A stretch of 64,000 nucleotides of DNA from Butyrivibrio sp. MC2021. Its GTDB lineage: Bacteria > Bacillota > Clostridia > Lachnospirales > Lachnospiraceae. Below the pieces are notes generated by a model, which was not told the origin of the DNA, searched no databases, and saw only the letters and a list, made by a program, of their open reading frames with translations. A program made the translations under genes and the position numbers. This document shows, piece after piece, positions 44,143 to 52,437 of this stretch (its first letter is position 1; each line of letters begins with the position of its first letter). Location: contig NZ_JHXX01000001.1 of the NCBI RefSeq assembly GCF_000621605.1, positions 1,116,001-1,180,000 on the forward strand. The letters are read 5' to 3'.

Positions 44143-45126
44143 TCAGTTCATGCCGTAAAGTTTCTTGAAATCGTCATAGCTGATAAGCTCGCCCGCCTTG
44201 GTGATGATAACCTTGGCCTTGTGAGCCTGATCCACCAGCTTTTGCTGCTCAAGCTCAAGAACCATCATGGTGAAAGGACTGTCAAGCTTGCCGTCTCTGT
44301 TTCTTGATCTTCTGTGCTCAAGGGTCTCCTGAGGAGTGCTGTTCAGAAGAACAGGAACATCAACCTGGCTCATGTAATCACTGTTGCCGTGGGTCCACTC
44401 AACAATAAGAACCTGAGTATTGGACATGTCTACCTGATCGTACCAAAGAGAAGCCTCGTCTCTTCCCATCCTCTTAAGGAAAAGATCCTTTGCTCCATCC
44501 TTGAAGGCCTTCATGATACTGTCTACTTCTTCGAAATCTGTTTCCTTGGGAGTTCCAAGGTAATCGTTAAGGGCCTTTTTGCCCCCTTCAAGATATGAAC
44601 TGAACCATGTGTCAGTCTCTGCATGTGCCTTATTTGCGTCATCTTCAGCTATCTGCCACTCTTTTACCTTGGCATAGTTTTCTGAATTCATGACACCTGC
44701 GTCAACCATGGCGCGAATGCCTGCAACTCTAAATGTATGAAGTCTTTCAGCGTCATTATACATAGGAATACGGTGGGGATAATTGTCACCGGACATGGTG
44801 TAACTGCCTATTCCTGCGCTGTTCAGAAGATATGACAGGCATGACGCAATTTCAGATTTACCAACTCCGGAGCCTCCGCAAACTGCTACAACCGCTCTTG
44901 CGTAAGGGTTACTGTTCATGGCAGTTTTAAGCTCTTTAACAAGCTGTGGGAAAATGGTCTTAGCCTTGGCTCTGTGGCTGTCGCCGATCTCCACCTTATC
45001 ACCGGGCATATCACCGTGGGGGATATCATCCGGGATGGTAATATTGGCAAGTTCCGCTACTGCCTTTTCAAGCTTTTCAAGAACCTGGTCTTTGTTTACT
45101 GAGATTTTTTCGTATTGGTTGTTCAT
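44143..45126 (-). CDS. P-loop kinase, uridine/phosphoribulokinase-like
   Basis: 327 residues; ATG 45126 behind GAGGAG. The open frame runs further upstream, across the operator region, but that extension has no support. After a helical N terminus comes Walker A GGSGVGKS (84-91), then SGDNYPHRIPMYNDAERL, FRVAGIRAMVDAGV, VLIVEWTHGNSDYM and a basic lid region EHRRSRNRDGK. This is the fold of uridine kinase, phosphoribulokinase and plant-type glycerate kinase. Substrate is unknown. Its place before a GH13_18 phosphorylase suggests it phosphorylates the sugar or acid released together with glucose 1-phosphate. Confidence 0.85.
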   Translation of the reverse strand: MNNQYEKISVNKDQVLEKLEKAVAELANITIPDDIPHGDMPGDKVEIGDSHRAKAKTIFPQLVKELKTAMNSNPYARAVVAVCGGSGVGKSEIASCLSYLLNSAGIGSYTMSGDNYPHRIPMYNDAERLHTFRVAGIRAMVDAGVMNSENYAKVKEWQIAEDDANKAHAETDTWFSSYLEGGKKALNDYLGTPKETDFEEVDSIMKAFKDGAKDLFLKRMGRDEASLWYDQVDMSNTQVLIVEWTHGNSDYMSQVDVPVLLNSTPQETLEHRRSRNRDGKLDSPFTMMVLELEQQKLVDQAHKAKVIITKAGELISYDDFKKLYGMN

Positions 45127-45141
45127 AATTCTCCTCTTTTT

Positions 45142-45170
45142 TTGACAACTAAGGTCACACATGGTATTTT
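45142..45170 (+). promoter_or_regulatory. Promoter of the lacI-type gene
   Basis: TTGACA (45142-45147) and TATTTT (45165-45170) with a 17-base spacer. It overlaps the leader of the divergent kinase gene. Confidence 0.65.
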
Positions 45171-45182
45171 TGAAATAGAAAA

Positions 45183-45196
45183 CTTTTGCGCATAAG
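45183..45196. promoter_or_regulatory. LacI-type operator, copy 1 (divergent kinase/lacI region)
   Basis: CTTTTGCGCATAAG, a near-perfect palindrome around TGCGCA. It begins 13 bases after the -10 box of the lacI promoter, so the repressor could shut off its own gene and the divergent kinase/phosphorylase pair. Confidence 0.75.
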
Positions 45197-45277
45197 CACA
45201 AAAAAATTTTCAAAAATGAAGTTTTATTTGAACACAAGATACAATAACTTTTTTTCTTTGTAAAGTCCAAAAAAATT

Positions 45278-46285
45278 ATGATAACGATTAAAGAGATTGC
45301 AAGACAACTAAATATGAGCACTACGACGGTTTCAAATGTTATCCACGGAAAGACCGGCGAAGTGTCTAAGGAAACCCAAAAGATCGTCAGGGATTTTTTG
45401 AAAAAGGTTGATTATGTGCCAAACATTAGCGCGCGTAATCTCGCTCAGAACCAGTCCAAGATCATAGGTCTCGCCCTGAAGGCCAGGGCCGACAAGTATG
45501 AGAACCTTATCATGGATCCCTTTGTATCGGAGCTTATCGGCGGTGTGGAAGAAACCATACGAAATGCCGGATATTTTATGATGCTCTATATCTCCAGTGA
45601 CATCAATGAGATCATGAGGCATGTTTCCACCTGGAATGTGGATGGTCTTATCCTCTTTGGTATGATCGGAGATGACGGAATCAGGGTCAGTGAGAAGTAC
45701 AAAAAGCCCATTGTCTGCATAGACACCTACAGTATTGAGGGTCTTAAGCACTTCACCAATGTGGGGCTTGATGACGAACAGGGAACCTATGACATGGTGA
45801 ACTACCTGATAAGCAAGGGACATCGCAAGATTGCTTTCCTGTCCGATAACACCACCGGCGTTGACCTGGCGAGGTTGACAGGCTACAAAAAAGCCCTGGA
45901 GGATGCGGGCATCAAGTTCAGGCAGAGCGACTTTTTGAAAATCAGACCAAGATCAGAGGAACTTCCGGACAGTTTGGAGGAGATCTGTGGCAAGGCCAAA
46001 AATTTCGACGCCATCATGTGCGTATCGGATCTCTATGCCGTCACCCTTATAGCCGCCCTCTCGGATCGAGGCATCAAGGTTCCGGAGGATATCTCCATTG
46101 CGGGCTTTGATGACAATATGCTGGGGCAGCTCCACCGCCCCGCCCTTACCACCGTTCATCAGGATGTCAAGGAAAAGGGCATAGTTGCAGCAGATACGCT
46201 GCTTAAACAGCTCAAGGGACAAAAGACTCCCAACCAGATCAAGCTTCCCACACATTTGGTAATCCGTGATACAGTAAGAGCTTAA
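45278..46285 (+). CDS. LacI family transcriptional regulator
   Basis: 335 residues. The N-terminal helix-turn-helix and hinge are textbook: TIKEIARQLNMSTTTVSNVI, then VPNISARNLAQNQSKIIG. The rest is a periplasmic-binding-like sensor (NVDGLILFGMIGDDGI, ISKGHRKIAFLSD, DAIMCVSDLYAVTLIAAL, ISIAGFDDNMLGQL). ATG 45278 has no clear ribosome site, so expression may be low. It stands between the kinase/phosphorylase pair and an ABC importer operon. Copies of one operator motif flank it on both sides, so it most likely represses both until a sugar or sugar phosphate binds. Confidence 0.95.
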   Translation: MITIKEIARQLNMSTTTVSNVIHGKTGEVSKETQKIVRDFLKKVDYVPNISARNLAQNQSKIIGLALKARADKYENLIMDPFVSELIGGVEETIRNAGYFMMLYISSDINEIMRHVSTWNVDGLILFGMIGDDGIRVSEKYKKPIVCIDTYSIEGLKHFTNVGLDDEQGTYDMVNYLISKGHRKIAFLSDNTTGVDLARLTGYKKALEDAGIKFRQSDFLKIRPRSEELPDSLEEICGKAKNFDAIMCVSDLYAVTLIAALSDRGIKVPEDISIAGFDDNMLGQLHRPALTTVHQDVKEKGIVAADTLLKQLKGQKTPNQIKLPTHLVIRDTVRA

Positions 46286-46323
46286 CCGTTTAAGGAGTCA
46301 TATGTAAAAGTTGCCCAAAATAG

Positions 46324-46337
46324 CTTTTGCGCATAAG
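46324..46337. promoter_or_regulatory. LacI-type operator, copy 2
   Basis: CTTTTGCGCATAAG, identical to copy 1, 39 bases after the lacI stop and about 190 bases upstream of the importer promoter. It may serve as an auxiliary site for looping with copy 3. Confidence 0.7.
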
Positions 46338-46404
46338 TAACATATCTTATCATTTTTACGAATATTTATGATATATTTTATAATTTTTTATGAATTTATT
46401 TATT

Positions 46405-46449
46405 AGCTGCAAAGCCGCATAAAATGGCTATTGCAGCTTTTCTTTTATT
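46405..46449 (+). terminator. Terminator of the lacI gene
   Basis: AGCTGCAA (46405-46412) pairs with TTGCAGCT (46431-46438), extended inward by GCC/GGC, and is followed by TTCTTTTATTTTTC. The 306-base gap to the importer gene otherwise holds the operator copies and a weak promoter. Confidence 0.75.
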
Positions 46450-46483
46450 TTTCTTAATGATTTAATGACTGATTTTCACTTGC

Positions 46484-46580
46484 CTTTTGTGCATTTTTGT
46501 GTTAACGTGAACTTAGCGTACAACTTATGCGCAAAAGGTAATACCAAAACACAAAAACGTTACAGCATTATGCACAAAAG
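46484..46580 (+). promoter_or_regulatory. Importer promoter region with further operator copies
   Basis: CTTATGCGCAAAAG at 46524-46537 is the inverse of copies 1 and 2. Looser matches are CTTTTGTGCATTTT (46484-46497) and ATTATGCACAAAAG (46567-46580), the last overlapping the ribosome site. A weak promoter TTGTGT-16-TACAAC (46497-46524) would place the start within the exact copy. Strong control of the importer by the neighbouring LacI protein is likely. Confidence 0.65.
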
Positions 46581-46591
46581 GAGGGTAACAA

Positions 46592-47956
46592 ATGAAAAAG
46601 AAACTCATGTCTGTTCTTCTTGCAGGCACAATGGTTATGAGCCTTGCAGCTTGCGGAACAACAGGAACAACTGACACAACATCAACACCTGCAGATACAA
46701 CTGCTACTGAGGCAGCTCCTGCAGATACACAGACTGCTGACGCAACAGCAGCTACTGAGACAGCTCCTGCTGCAGAGGAAACAGCAACTGCTTCAGTTGG
46801 TGCAGTAAGACTTCTCAATGGTAAGCCTGAGATCAACAACCAGATGCAGGATCTGGCTGCCAAGTACAAAGAAGAGACCGGCAACGAGCTCATCGTTGAG
46901 ACCATCGGTGGTGACACCAATGCTTCTGACGAGCTTAAGAAAATGTTCCAGGCTGACAACATGCCTGACATCTTCGTTATCGAGGCTAACCAGGCAGCTA
47001 ATTGGGACGGCATGCTTGCAGATCTTGCAGGTGAGGACTGGACCAACAAGACCGGTTTCGAACTTACCAATGATTCCATGGGAACAATCGGATTCCCTTA
47101 CACTGTTGAGGCTACAGCTCTTGGATACAACGCTGATATCCTTAAGGCTGCAGGTGTAGATCCTGCTTCTCTTACATCTCCCGCTGCTTGGAAAGAGGCT
47201 TGCGAGACTCTTGAATCCAAGAAGGATGAGCTCGGATTCACAGCAGTATTCGGCTGGTGCGCAGAGCCTACAAACCTTGGCTGGTCTTCAGGTACACACG
47301 TATTTGGTCAGTACCTTGACGCAGGCCTTAAGGCTGACGACACAACATATATCGATCTTCTTAACGACGGCGGAAAGATCGATGAAGCAAGAATGAAGAA
47401 CTTCGCTGAGTTCATCGGCATGATGAACCAGTATTCAGATCCTGCTCTTCTTATCGACGGAACCTATGACAATCAGGTTGCCGGCTTCAAGGAAGGCAAG
47501 TATGTATTCATCACACAGGGTAACTGGTGTGTAACTTCTCCTGACGACATCAGCTTCGAGGCTGGTTTTGCTCCTTATGCATTCGAAGATGGCATCAACA
47601 CCATCATCGCCGGACCACCTTCATACTGGGTAGCTTATGCTAATGGTAATGTTGATGGCGCTAAGGCATTCTTCAACTGGTGTGCAGGCGACTCTGCTCA
47701 GAACATCCTTGTTAATGACGCAGGTCTTGTATCTCCTTTCGATGATTGCCAGTATGAGGCAGTTAACCCCTTCTACAAGAGCATGAAGAGCTACATCGAT
47801 GCAGGCAACTACTCAGGATGGCACACAATGCTTAAGAAGGACGGTCTTCAGAACGAGACATGTAACGTATTTGCAGATTATGCAAAGGGCAAGCTCGATG
47901 CTGACGGATTCGTTTCAACAATGGCTAAAGTTATCGCCGGATACTACGCTCAGTAA
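46592..47956 (+). CDS. Sugar ABC transporter substrate-binding lipoprotein (LacI locus)
   Basis: 454 residues; AAAGGAGGG before ATG 46592. Lipoprotein signal with LAAC (Cys21), a Thr/Ala/Glu linker (about 24-70), and a family 1 binding domain (NNQMQDLAAKYKEETGNE, NMPDIFVIEANQAANWDG, IGFPYTVEATALGYNADIL, FITQGNWCV). Family members bind oligosaccharides or small glucosides. A hairpin lies directly after the stop, before the permease genes, so this protein should be made in excess over them. The substrate should be the glucoside used by the nearby phosphorylase. Confidence 0.92.
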   Translation: MKKKLMSVLLAGTMVMSLAACGTTGTTDTTSTPADTTATEAAPADTQTADATAATETAPAAEETATASVGAVRLLNGKPEINNQMQDLAAKYKEETGNELIVETIGGDTNASDELKKMFQADNMPDIFVIEANQAANWDGMLADLAGEDWTNKTGFELTNDSMGTIGFPYTVEATALGYNADILKAAGVDPASLTSPAAWKEACETLESKKDELGFTAVFGWCAEPTNLGWSSGTHVFGQYLDAGLKADDTTYIDLLNDGGKIDEARMKNFAEFIGMMNQYSDPALLIDGTYDNQVAGFKEGKYVFITQGNWCVTSPDDISFEAGFAPYAFEDGINTIIAGPPSYWVAYANGNVDGAKAFFNWCAGDSAQNILVNDAGLVSPFDDCQYEAVNPFYKSMKSYIDAGNYSGWHTMLKKDGLQNETCNVFADYAKGKLDADGFVSTMAKVIAGYYAQ

Positions 47957-47967
47957 TTTGTAACATG

Positions 47968-48001
47968 CAGGCAGGGCATGCATGATGCCCTGCCTGTTTT
48001 T
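47968..48001 (+). terminator. Intercistronic hairpin after the binding-protein gene
   Basis: Twelve-base arms CAGGCAGGGCAT and ATGCCCTGCCTG with a five-base loop, then TTTTT. It probably ends most transcripts or protects the binding-protein mRNA, lowering permease expression. Confidence 0.85.
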
Positions 48002-48057
48002 AACTGTATTTACCACGTTGCTTATTGTTTTCTTACTTTTTGAGAGGAGGACTACGA

Positions 48058-49155
48058 ATGGGTACATTTTCTACCGGACGTAAGCTTGCATCATTCGGCT
48101 GCCTGATTCTGGGCCTGGTGCTTACAATCGCCGGACTTGCATTATCCATAACTAAAGCTGGTGATCTTATCTTATTCACTATACCCATGAACGGAACAGC
48201 CACACCTTTTATCTTAGGTAGAGGTGCCATGTTCGTATGCGGTATCATCCTGTTTTTTGTTGGGCTTTATCTTTTCCCTACCCTGAAATACCACCGCACA
48301 ATTATAAATATTATTTTCCTGTTTCCTCTTCTGTTCGCTTTTGCAGTAACAGTTATCATACCTCTTTTCCTTGGTATCGGTTACTCCTTCACAGACTGGA
48401 ACGGAATCAAGCTCACAGGCTTTGTTGGTCTTAACAACTACGCAAGAATGTTCAAACAGCCATCATTCCTGTGGTCAACGCTTCTTACTTTCTTATTCGT
48501 TGTATTTAACATGATCCTGGTTAATCTGATAGCTTTCCTTTTAGCTCTTCTTTGCACATCAAGGATCAAAGGCCTGGGATTCTTCAGAGCTGCTTACTTC
48601 CTCCCCAACCTTATCGGAGGAATCGTTCTTGGTTACATCTGGCAGTTCATTTTCAGTAACGTTGTTACCAAGTTCACAGGCACTTACTCAATGCTTTCGG
48701 ACACACATACAGCTTTCCTGGCTATTATCATCGTATATATATGGCAGTATGCCGGTTATATCATGCTGATCTACATCACCGGACTTAACACCATCCCCGG
48801 CGACGTACTTGAGGCATCTGCGATTGACGGAGCAAGCCCCACACAGACTCTTTTCAACATCAAGCTTCCCATGATTGCACCAACAATCACAATTTGTACA
48901 TTCCTTACACTTACATCAGCATTCAAACAGTTCGACGTAAACCTTGCTTTGACAAACGGTAAAGGATCAATCGATTTCCTTGGCAACTACATCGCCAACG
49001 GTACCGAGATGCTTGCCCTGAACATCTACACCACAGCGGTTATCAATAACGACTACGCTCTGGGCCAGGCAAAAGCGGTATTCTTCTTCATCATCCTTGC
49101 TGTTGTTTCAATCGTTCAGGTTCGTATATCAAATAAGAAGGAGGTGGAATTATAA
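48058..49155 (+). CDS. Sugar ABC transporter permease with extended N terminus
   Basis: 365 residues; ATG 48058 after GAGGAGG. The usual permease core begins near residue 80 (IINIIFLFPLLFAFAVTVIIP, GYSFTDWNG) and contains the EAA loop EASAIDGAS. Before it lie about 75 extra residues with two more membrane spans (LASFGCLILGLVLTIAG and GRGAMFVCGIILFFVGLYLF), which are not part of a minimal MalF-like permease; MalF of E. coli also has extra N-terminal spans. Its stop overlaps the next start as TAATG. Confidence 0.9.
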   Translation: MGTFSTGRKLASFGCLILGLVLTIAGLALSITKAGDLILFTIPMNGTATPFILGRGAMFVCGIILFFVGLYLFPTLKYHRTIINIIFLFPLLFAFAVTVIIPLFLGIGYSFTDWNGIKLTGFVGLNNYARMFKQPSFLWSTLLTFLFVVFNMILVNLIAFLLALLCTSRIKGLGFFRAAYFLPNLIGGIVLGYIWQFIFSNVVTKFTGTYSMLSDTHTAFLAIIIVYIWQYAGYIMLIYITGLNTIPGDVLEASAIDGASPTQTLFNIKLPMIAPTITICTFLTLTSAFKQFDVNLALTNGKGSIDFLGNYIANGTEMLALNIYTTAVINNDYALGQAKAVFFFIILAVVSIVQVRISNKKEVEL

Positions 49156-50024
49156 TGCATACCAAAGAGAAATCATCCACTATCGTTATAAGAATGATTA
49201 TCGCAGTAATTATCGCTGCTTATGTATTATTCCCCTTTATTCTCCTTCTGATCAATTCAGGAAAAGAGACAGCTGACATCACCTCCAATCCTGTCAGCCT
49301 GGCAGGAGCAAGCTTCAGTCAGCTTCTTACAAACATTAAGGCAGTTATAAACGATCCCAACTTCCTCTTCTGGAAGTCCTTTGGATCATCAGCCCTTATC
49401 ACTGTTTTGTCACTGGTTATGCTCTCTGTTTTCGGAGCAATGGCCGCATGGGTTATCTGCCGTAACAAGACCGCATGGTCAGCAGTTATTTACTTTACCT
49501 TCATCGCATCAATGATCATTCCTTTCCAGGTAGTTATGCTTCCACTTATTTCTACCTTCCGTGATGTAGGAAAATTCATTGGTATTCAGATGCTTCAGTC
49601 AGTACCGGGTCTGGTATTTGCTTACCTGGGATTCGGAGGAGCCATGACAGTGTTCATCCTTAACGGTTTCATCAAGGGAATCCCTTATACCCTTGAAGAA
49701 GCAGCAGCCATCGACGGATGCAGACCTGAGCAGACCTTCTTCCAGATTATCTTCCCGCTGCTGACCCCTGTAATCACCACAGTAACCATCCTGAACGGTA
49801 TGTGGATCTGGAATGACTACCTTCTTCCTTCAATGATGCTTGGACAGAACGGTAAGGTAATGACCATTCCCATCGCCATTCAGAAGTTCGTTGGCTCCTA
49901 CGTAAAGAGCTGGGACAGAATCCTTCCCGCAGCTCTCCTGGCCATCATTCCTATGATCATCATCTTCCTGATCGCCCAGAAGCAGATCATGGAAGGAATG
50001 ATCGAAGGTGCCGTAAAGGGCTGA
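49155..50024 (+). CDS. Carbohydrate ABC transporter permease, MalG type (LacI locus)
   Basis: 289 residues with six spans and an EAA loop EAAAIDGCR. GAGGTGG precedes ATG 49155, which overlaps the upstream stop, so translation is coupled and subunits are made in equal amounts. It completes the importer with 46592-47956 and 48058-49155. No ATPase follows; a terminator comes 30 bases later. Confidence 0.93.
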   Translation: MHTKEKSSTIVIRMIIAVIIAAYVLFPFILLLINSGKETADITSNPVSLAGASFSQLLTNIKAVINDPNFLFWKSFGSSALITVLSLVMLSVFGAMAAWVICRNKTAWSAVIYFTFIASMIIPFQVVMLPLISTFRDVGKFIGIQMLQSVPGLVFAYLGFGGAMTVFILNGFIKGIPYTLEEAAAIDGCRPEQTFFQIIFPLLTPVITTVTILNGMWIWNDYLLPSMMLGQNGKVMTIPIAIQKFVGSYVKSWDRILPAALLAIIPMIIIFLIAQKQIMEGMIEGAVKG

Positions 50025-50053
50025 TTTTTCTCCACTAAAATATTCAACATAAT

Positions 50054-50092
50054 AAGACGCATGGCCAAATGCAGGTCATGCGTCTTTTCTTA
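50054..50092. terminator. Terminator between the importer operon and manC
   Basis: Arms AAGACGCATG (50054-50063) and CATGCGTCTT (50077-50086), extended inward with GCC/GGT, then TTCTTAT. The minus exit (ATTATGTTG) is less T-rich. Confidence 0.8.
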
Positions 50093-50104
50093 TATAAATA
50101 TGAT

Positions 50105-51415
50105 TTAAAGTTCGTATTTGATCTTATCCTGTACGTTGATGGCATCGCCTATCTGAACTTCGATGAGTCTGAGCTCAGTCTCCGCAAAGATGGTGTGCTT
50201 TGTTCCCGCAGGCATTTTGATGACATCGCCGGGGGCTACCATTCTCTCCTCACCGTCCACCACAGCCTTTCCTTTTCCGGAAATAACTGTCCAGACCTCA
50301 TCTCTGTGCTGGTGGCTGTGATAGTTCATGGAGTGTCCCTGGTTAAGGGTTACCTTGATGGTCATGGATTCGTTCTCAACGTCGATGACCTTGAAATTGC
50401 CCCAGGACTTCTCCGCAAACATAATCTGCTGCTCAAAGGAATCCACAAAAGGCTTGATATAAGAACTCTGCTCCTTGTCCGATACCAGGATTCCCTCGGG
50501 AGATGCGGAAATGACCACATCCTTAAGTCCCATGGCAAGAACCGGAACATCCATCTCATTTACAATGTGAACACCCTCACACTTATCATTCAGGATACCC
50601 TTACCGATGACATTGTCTACCATGGCCTCTGTAAGAGTATTCCAGGTTCCCAGATCCTTCCATTCACCGTTAAATCTCATAACCTGGATCTTTTTCTCCT
50701 TCTCAACTACAGCGTAGTCAAAAGAGATCTTGGCGAGAGTATCATATTTTGCAAAAAGATCATTATAATCCTTGAAATCAATAAGCTCGTGGGCCTTATC
50801 AAGAACATAGGACAGCTTGTAGGCAAATACACCTCCGTTCCAGAGGGCTCCCTGGCTGATATATTCAGCCGCCACATCCGCTGTGGGCTTCTCCTTGAAG
50901 GTGTCCACTTCGCTGACCTCAGAGGCATCCTTGGGGATGATATAGCCGTATTTTTCAGAAGGATATGTGGGTTCTATGCCCATAAGTACCAGATTGGCCT
51001 CTCCCTTGTCAGCCTGTTCGGAAAGGTCCTTAATGGCCTCAAAATAGTCGTCATTGACGTAAGGGTCCACAGGGCAGACAACCACTGACTCCGAAGGGTC
51101 CACCCCCTGAACATCCACAAGATAAGCTGTAGCCAGGGCTATTGCCGGGAAAGTATCCCTTCTGCAGGGCTCTATGGATATTCCCACCTCGTCCCCCAGC
51201 TGATTGTGTATGGAGGAAACCTGGGTCTTGCTGGTGGCTATGGTAACTGTGGCTTCCTTGTCCACCTTTTTGATCTGACGGTAAACCCTCTGAACCATGG
51301 ATTCATAGGAACCGTCCTCTTTTTTGAAGATCTTGATAAACTGTTTGGATCTGATGTCATTGGAAAGTGGCCAGAGACGTTTGCCCGAGCCACCTGATAA
51401 TAATACAATATTCAT
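50105..51415 (-). CDS. manC: Mannose-1-phosphate guanylyltransferase with cupin (mannose-6-phosphate isomerase type II) domain
   Basis: 436 residues from ATG 51415; a weak AGGTTG site lies in the end of the upstream gene. The nucleotidyltransferase domain (1-340) shows LLSGGSGKRLWPLS, the sugar-binding EPCRRDTFPAIALA, CPVDPYV and EKYGYIIP. The C-terminal cupin (about 345-436; NYHSHQHRDEVWTVISGKG, PGDVIKMPAGTKH) is the isomerase-type domain. It makes GDP-mannose for surface glycans or capsule. It is five bases after the SGNH gene stop, so the two are co-transcribed. Confidence 0.93.
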   Translation of the reverse strand: MNIVLLSGGSGKRLWPLSNDIRSKQFIKIFKKEDGSYESMVQRVYRQIKKVDKEATVTIATSKTQVSSIHNQLGDEVGISIEPCRRDTFPAIALATAYLVDVQGVDPSESVVVCPVDPYVNDDYFEAIKDLSEQADKGEANLVLMGIEPTYPSEKYGYIIPKDASEVSEVDTFKEKPTADVAAEYISQGALWNGGVFAYKLSYVLDKAHELIDFKDYNDLFAKYDTLAKISFDYAVVEKEKKIQVMRFNGEWKDLGTWNTLTEAMVDNVIGKGILNDKCEGVHIVNEMDVPVLAMGLKDVVISASPEGILVSDKEQSSYIKPFVDSFEQQIMFAEKSWGNFKVIDVENESMTIKVTLNQGHSMNYHSHQHRDEVWTVISGKGKAVVDGEERMVAPGDVIKMPAGTKHTIFAETELRLIEVQIGDAINVQDKIKYEL

Positions 51416-51420
51416 ATTTT

Positions 51421-52389
51421 TCAACCTATTATAGACATATAGTAAGAGTACAGACTTCTGTATGTAGCTGCGTTGTAATGAAGTCCGTCTGCCGTTGTAA
51501 AGCCAGCCTGCTGCAGATATGTGTATCCGTCGATCCACTGAACTCTTGAATCAAGTCCCGCCTGGAGCTGTGTATTGAAGCTCTCTATCTGGGCATTGGT
51601 GACAGTGGCTCCCGCTCCCACGGGAGTAACGGAGGCATAATAAACTGTGATGCCTGCATTGGTCCAGGTGTCCACATAGCTGTTCACAAGACTGATATAT
51701 TTGCCTGCGTTGGCAAGATCGTTGACGCCGAAATTGATGATCATTTTGGTGCCCTTGCCGGCATAGACGGGAATAAGGGAAAGGGCTGTATTCTTGAACC
51801 AGCCGTAGCCCTCGCCGATCTTGGCTATATAAGCCTTGTCAGAGGAGCCCACAGCCATCTGGAGCTGTACAGTTCTTGAATCTCCCACAAATACATAAGG
51901 AGTTCCGGGAAGTTCATCCACAATATATTCTCCTTTTATAAAAGCGGTGGTTCCCTTGAAGGATACCTCATACCATTCGTTGTCCGTCTCTCCGGTAACC
52001 TCTACAGTGCTGCCCCAGGCCAGCTTGCCCACCTTGTCGTAATCGGTACCTGCTCCGGATCTGACATTGACTGTGTCGCTGGCATATTTGGTAACCGGTT
52101 TATCGTACTCCGTCACGGTAAAAACGGTTCTGGTAAGCTCCACCGTAGCCTCCTGCTGAGATACGCTTATGGTCTTGACTATCTCATTTACGTCCGTTTC
52201 TGTCTCTGCCACTGCCCTGCCTATATCCTCCGATATGGCTGTGGCCACAGAGCTGCTGGAGAGCTCCAATGTCGAGAAATCTTCAACCTTATCGGCTGCT
52301 ATCATCCCAATGGCAAGAAAGACAGAAAAGAAAGCTGCGAATGCTATGAGTATGATGAAGTTTCTTTTTTTAGAGGTGATTATCTTCAT
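51421..52389 (-). CDS. Membrane-anchored SH3b-SGNH hydrolase
   Basis: 322 residues. A single N-terminal span (about 10-32) leads to an extracellular helical stalk, an SH3b domain (about 102-158; DTVNVRSGAGTDYDKVG) and an SGNH/GDSL-like domain (about 165-322). The blocks of the SGNH family can be read: nucleophile Ser in VGDSRTVQL, GVNDLAN, and the final Asp/His in DGLHYN. Such enzymes remove or transfer acyl groups on sugars; a surface polymer is the likely target because of the SH3b wall-binding domain and the co-transcribed manC. Its promoter lies so close to ATG 52389 that the mRNA may lack a leader. Confidence 0.87.
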   Translation of the reverse strand: MKIITSKKRNFIILIAFAAFFSVFLAIGMIAADKVEDFSTLELSSSSVATAISEDIGRAVAETETDVNEIVKTISVSQQEATVELTRTVFTVTEYDKPVTKYASDTVNVRSGAGTDYDKVGKLAWGSTVEVTGETDNEWYEVSFKGTTAFIKGEYIVDELPGTPYVFVGDSRTVQLQMAVGSSDKAYIAKIGEGYGWFKNTALSLIPVYAGKGTKMIINFGVNDLANAGKYISLVNSYVDTWTNAGITVYYASVTPVGAGATVTNAQIESFNTQLQAGLDSRVQWIDGYTYLQQAGFTTADGLHYNAATYRSLYSYYMSIIG

Positions 52390-52398
52390 ATCGTAGAA

Positions 52399-52427
52399 AT
52401 TTTACATTAGGGTAAAAAATATGTCAA
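52399..52427 (-). promoter_or_regulatory. Promoter of the SGNH-manC operon, possibly leaderless
   Basis: On the minus strand TTGACA (52427-52422) and TAAAAT (52404-52399), 17-base spacer. The -10 box ends only nine bases before ATG 52389, and no ribosome site fits in between. Confidence 0.7.
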
Positions 52428-52437
52428 ATCAGTCAAT

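Noticed and set aside
45127-45321. Longer N terminus for the P-loop kinase (frame open to 45321)
   Set aside because: The extension crosses the lacI start, promoter and operator, has no ribosome site and reads as unrelated hydrophobic/cysteine-rich sequence, while ATG 45126 has a strong GAGGAG site.
51416-51538. Longer N terminus for manC (frame open to 51538)
   Set aside because: The extra 41 residues overlap the end of the SGNH gene and do not match the family, which begins with the nucleotide-binding motif at MNIVLLSGG.
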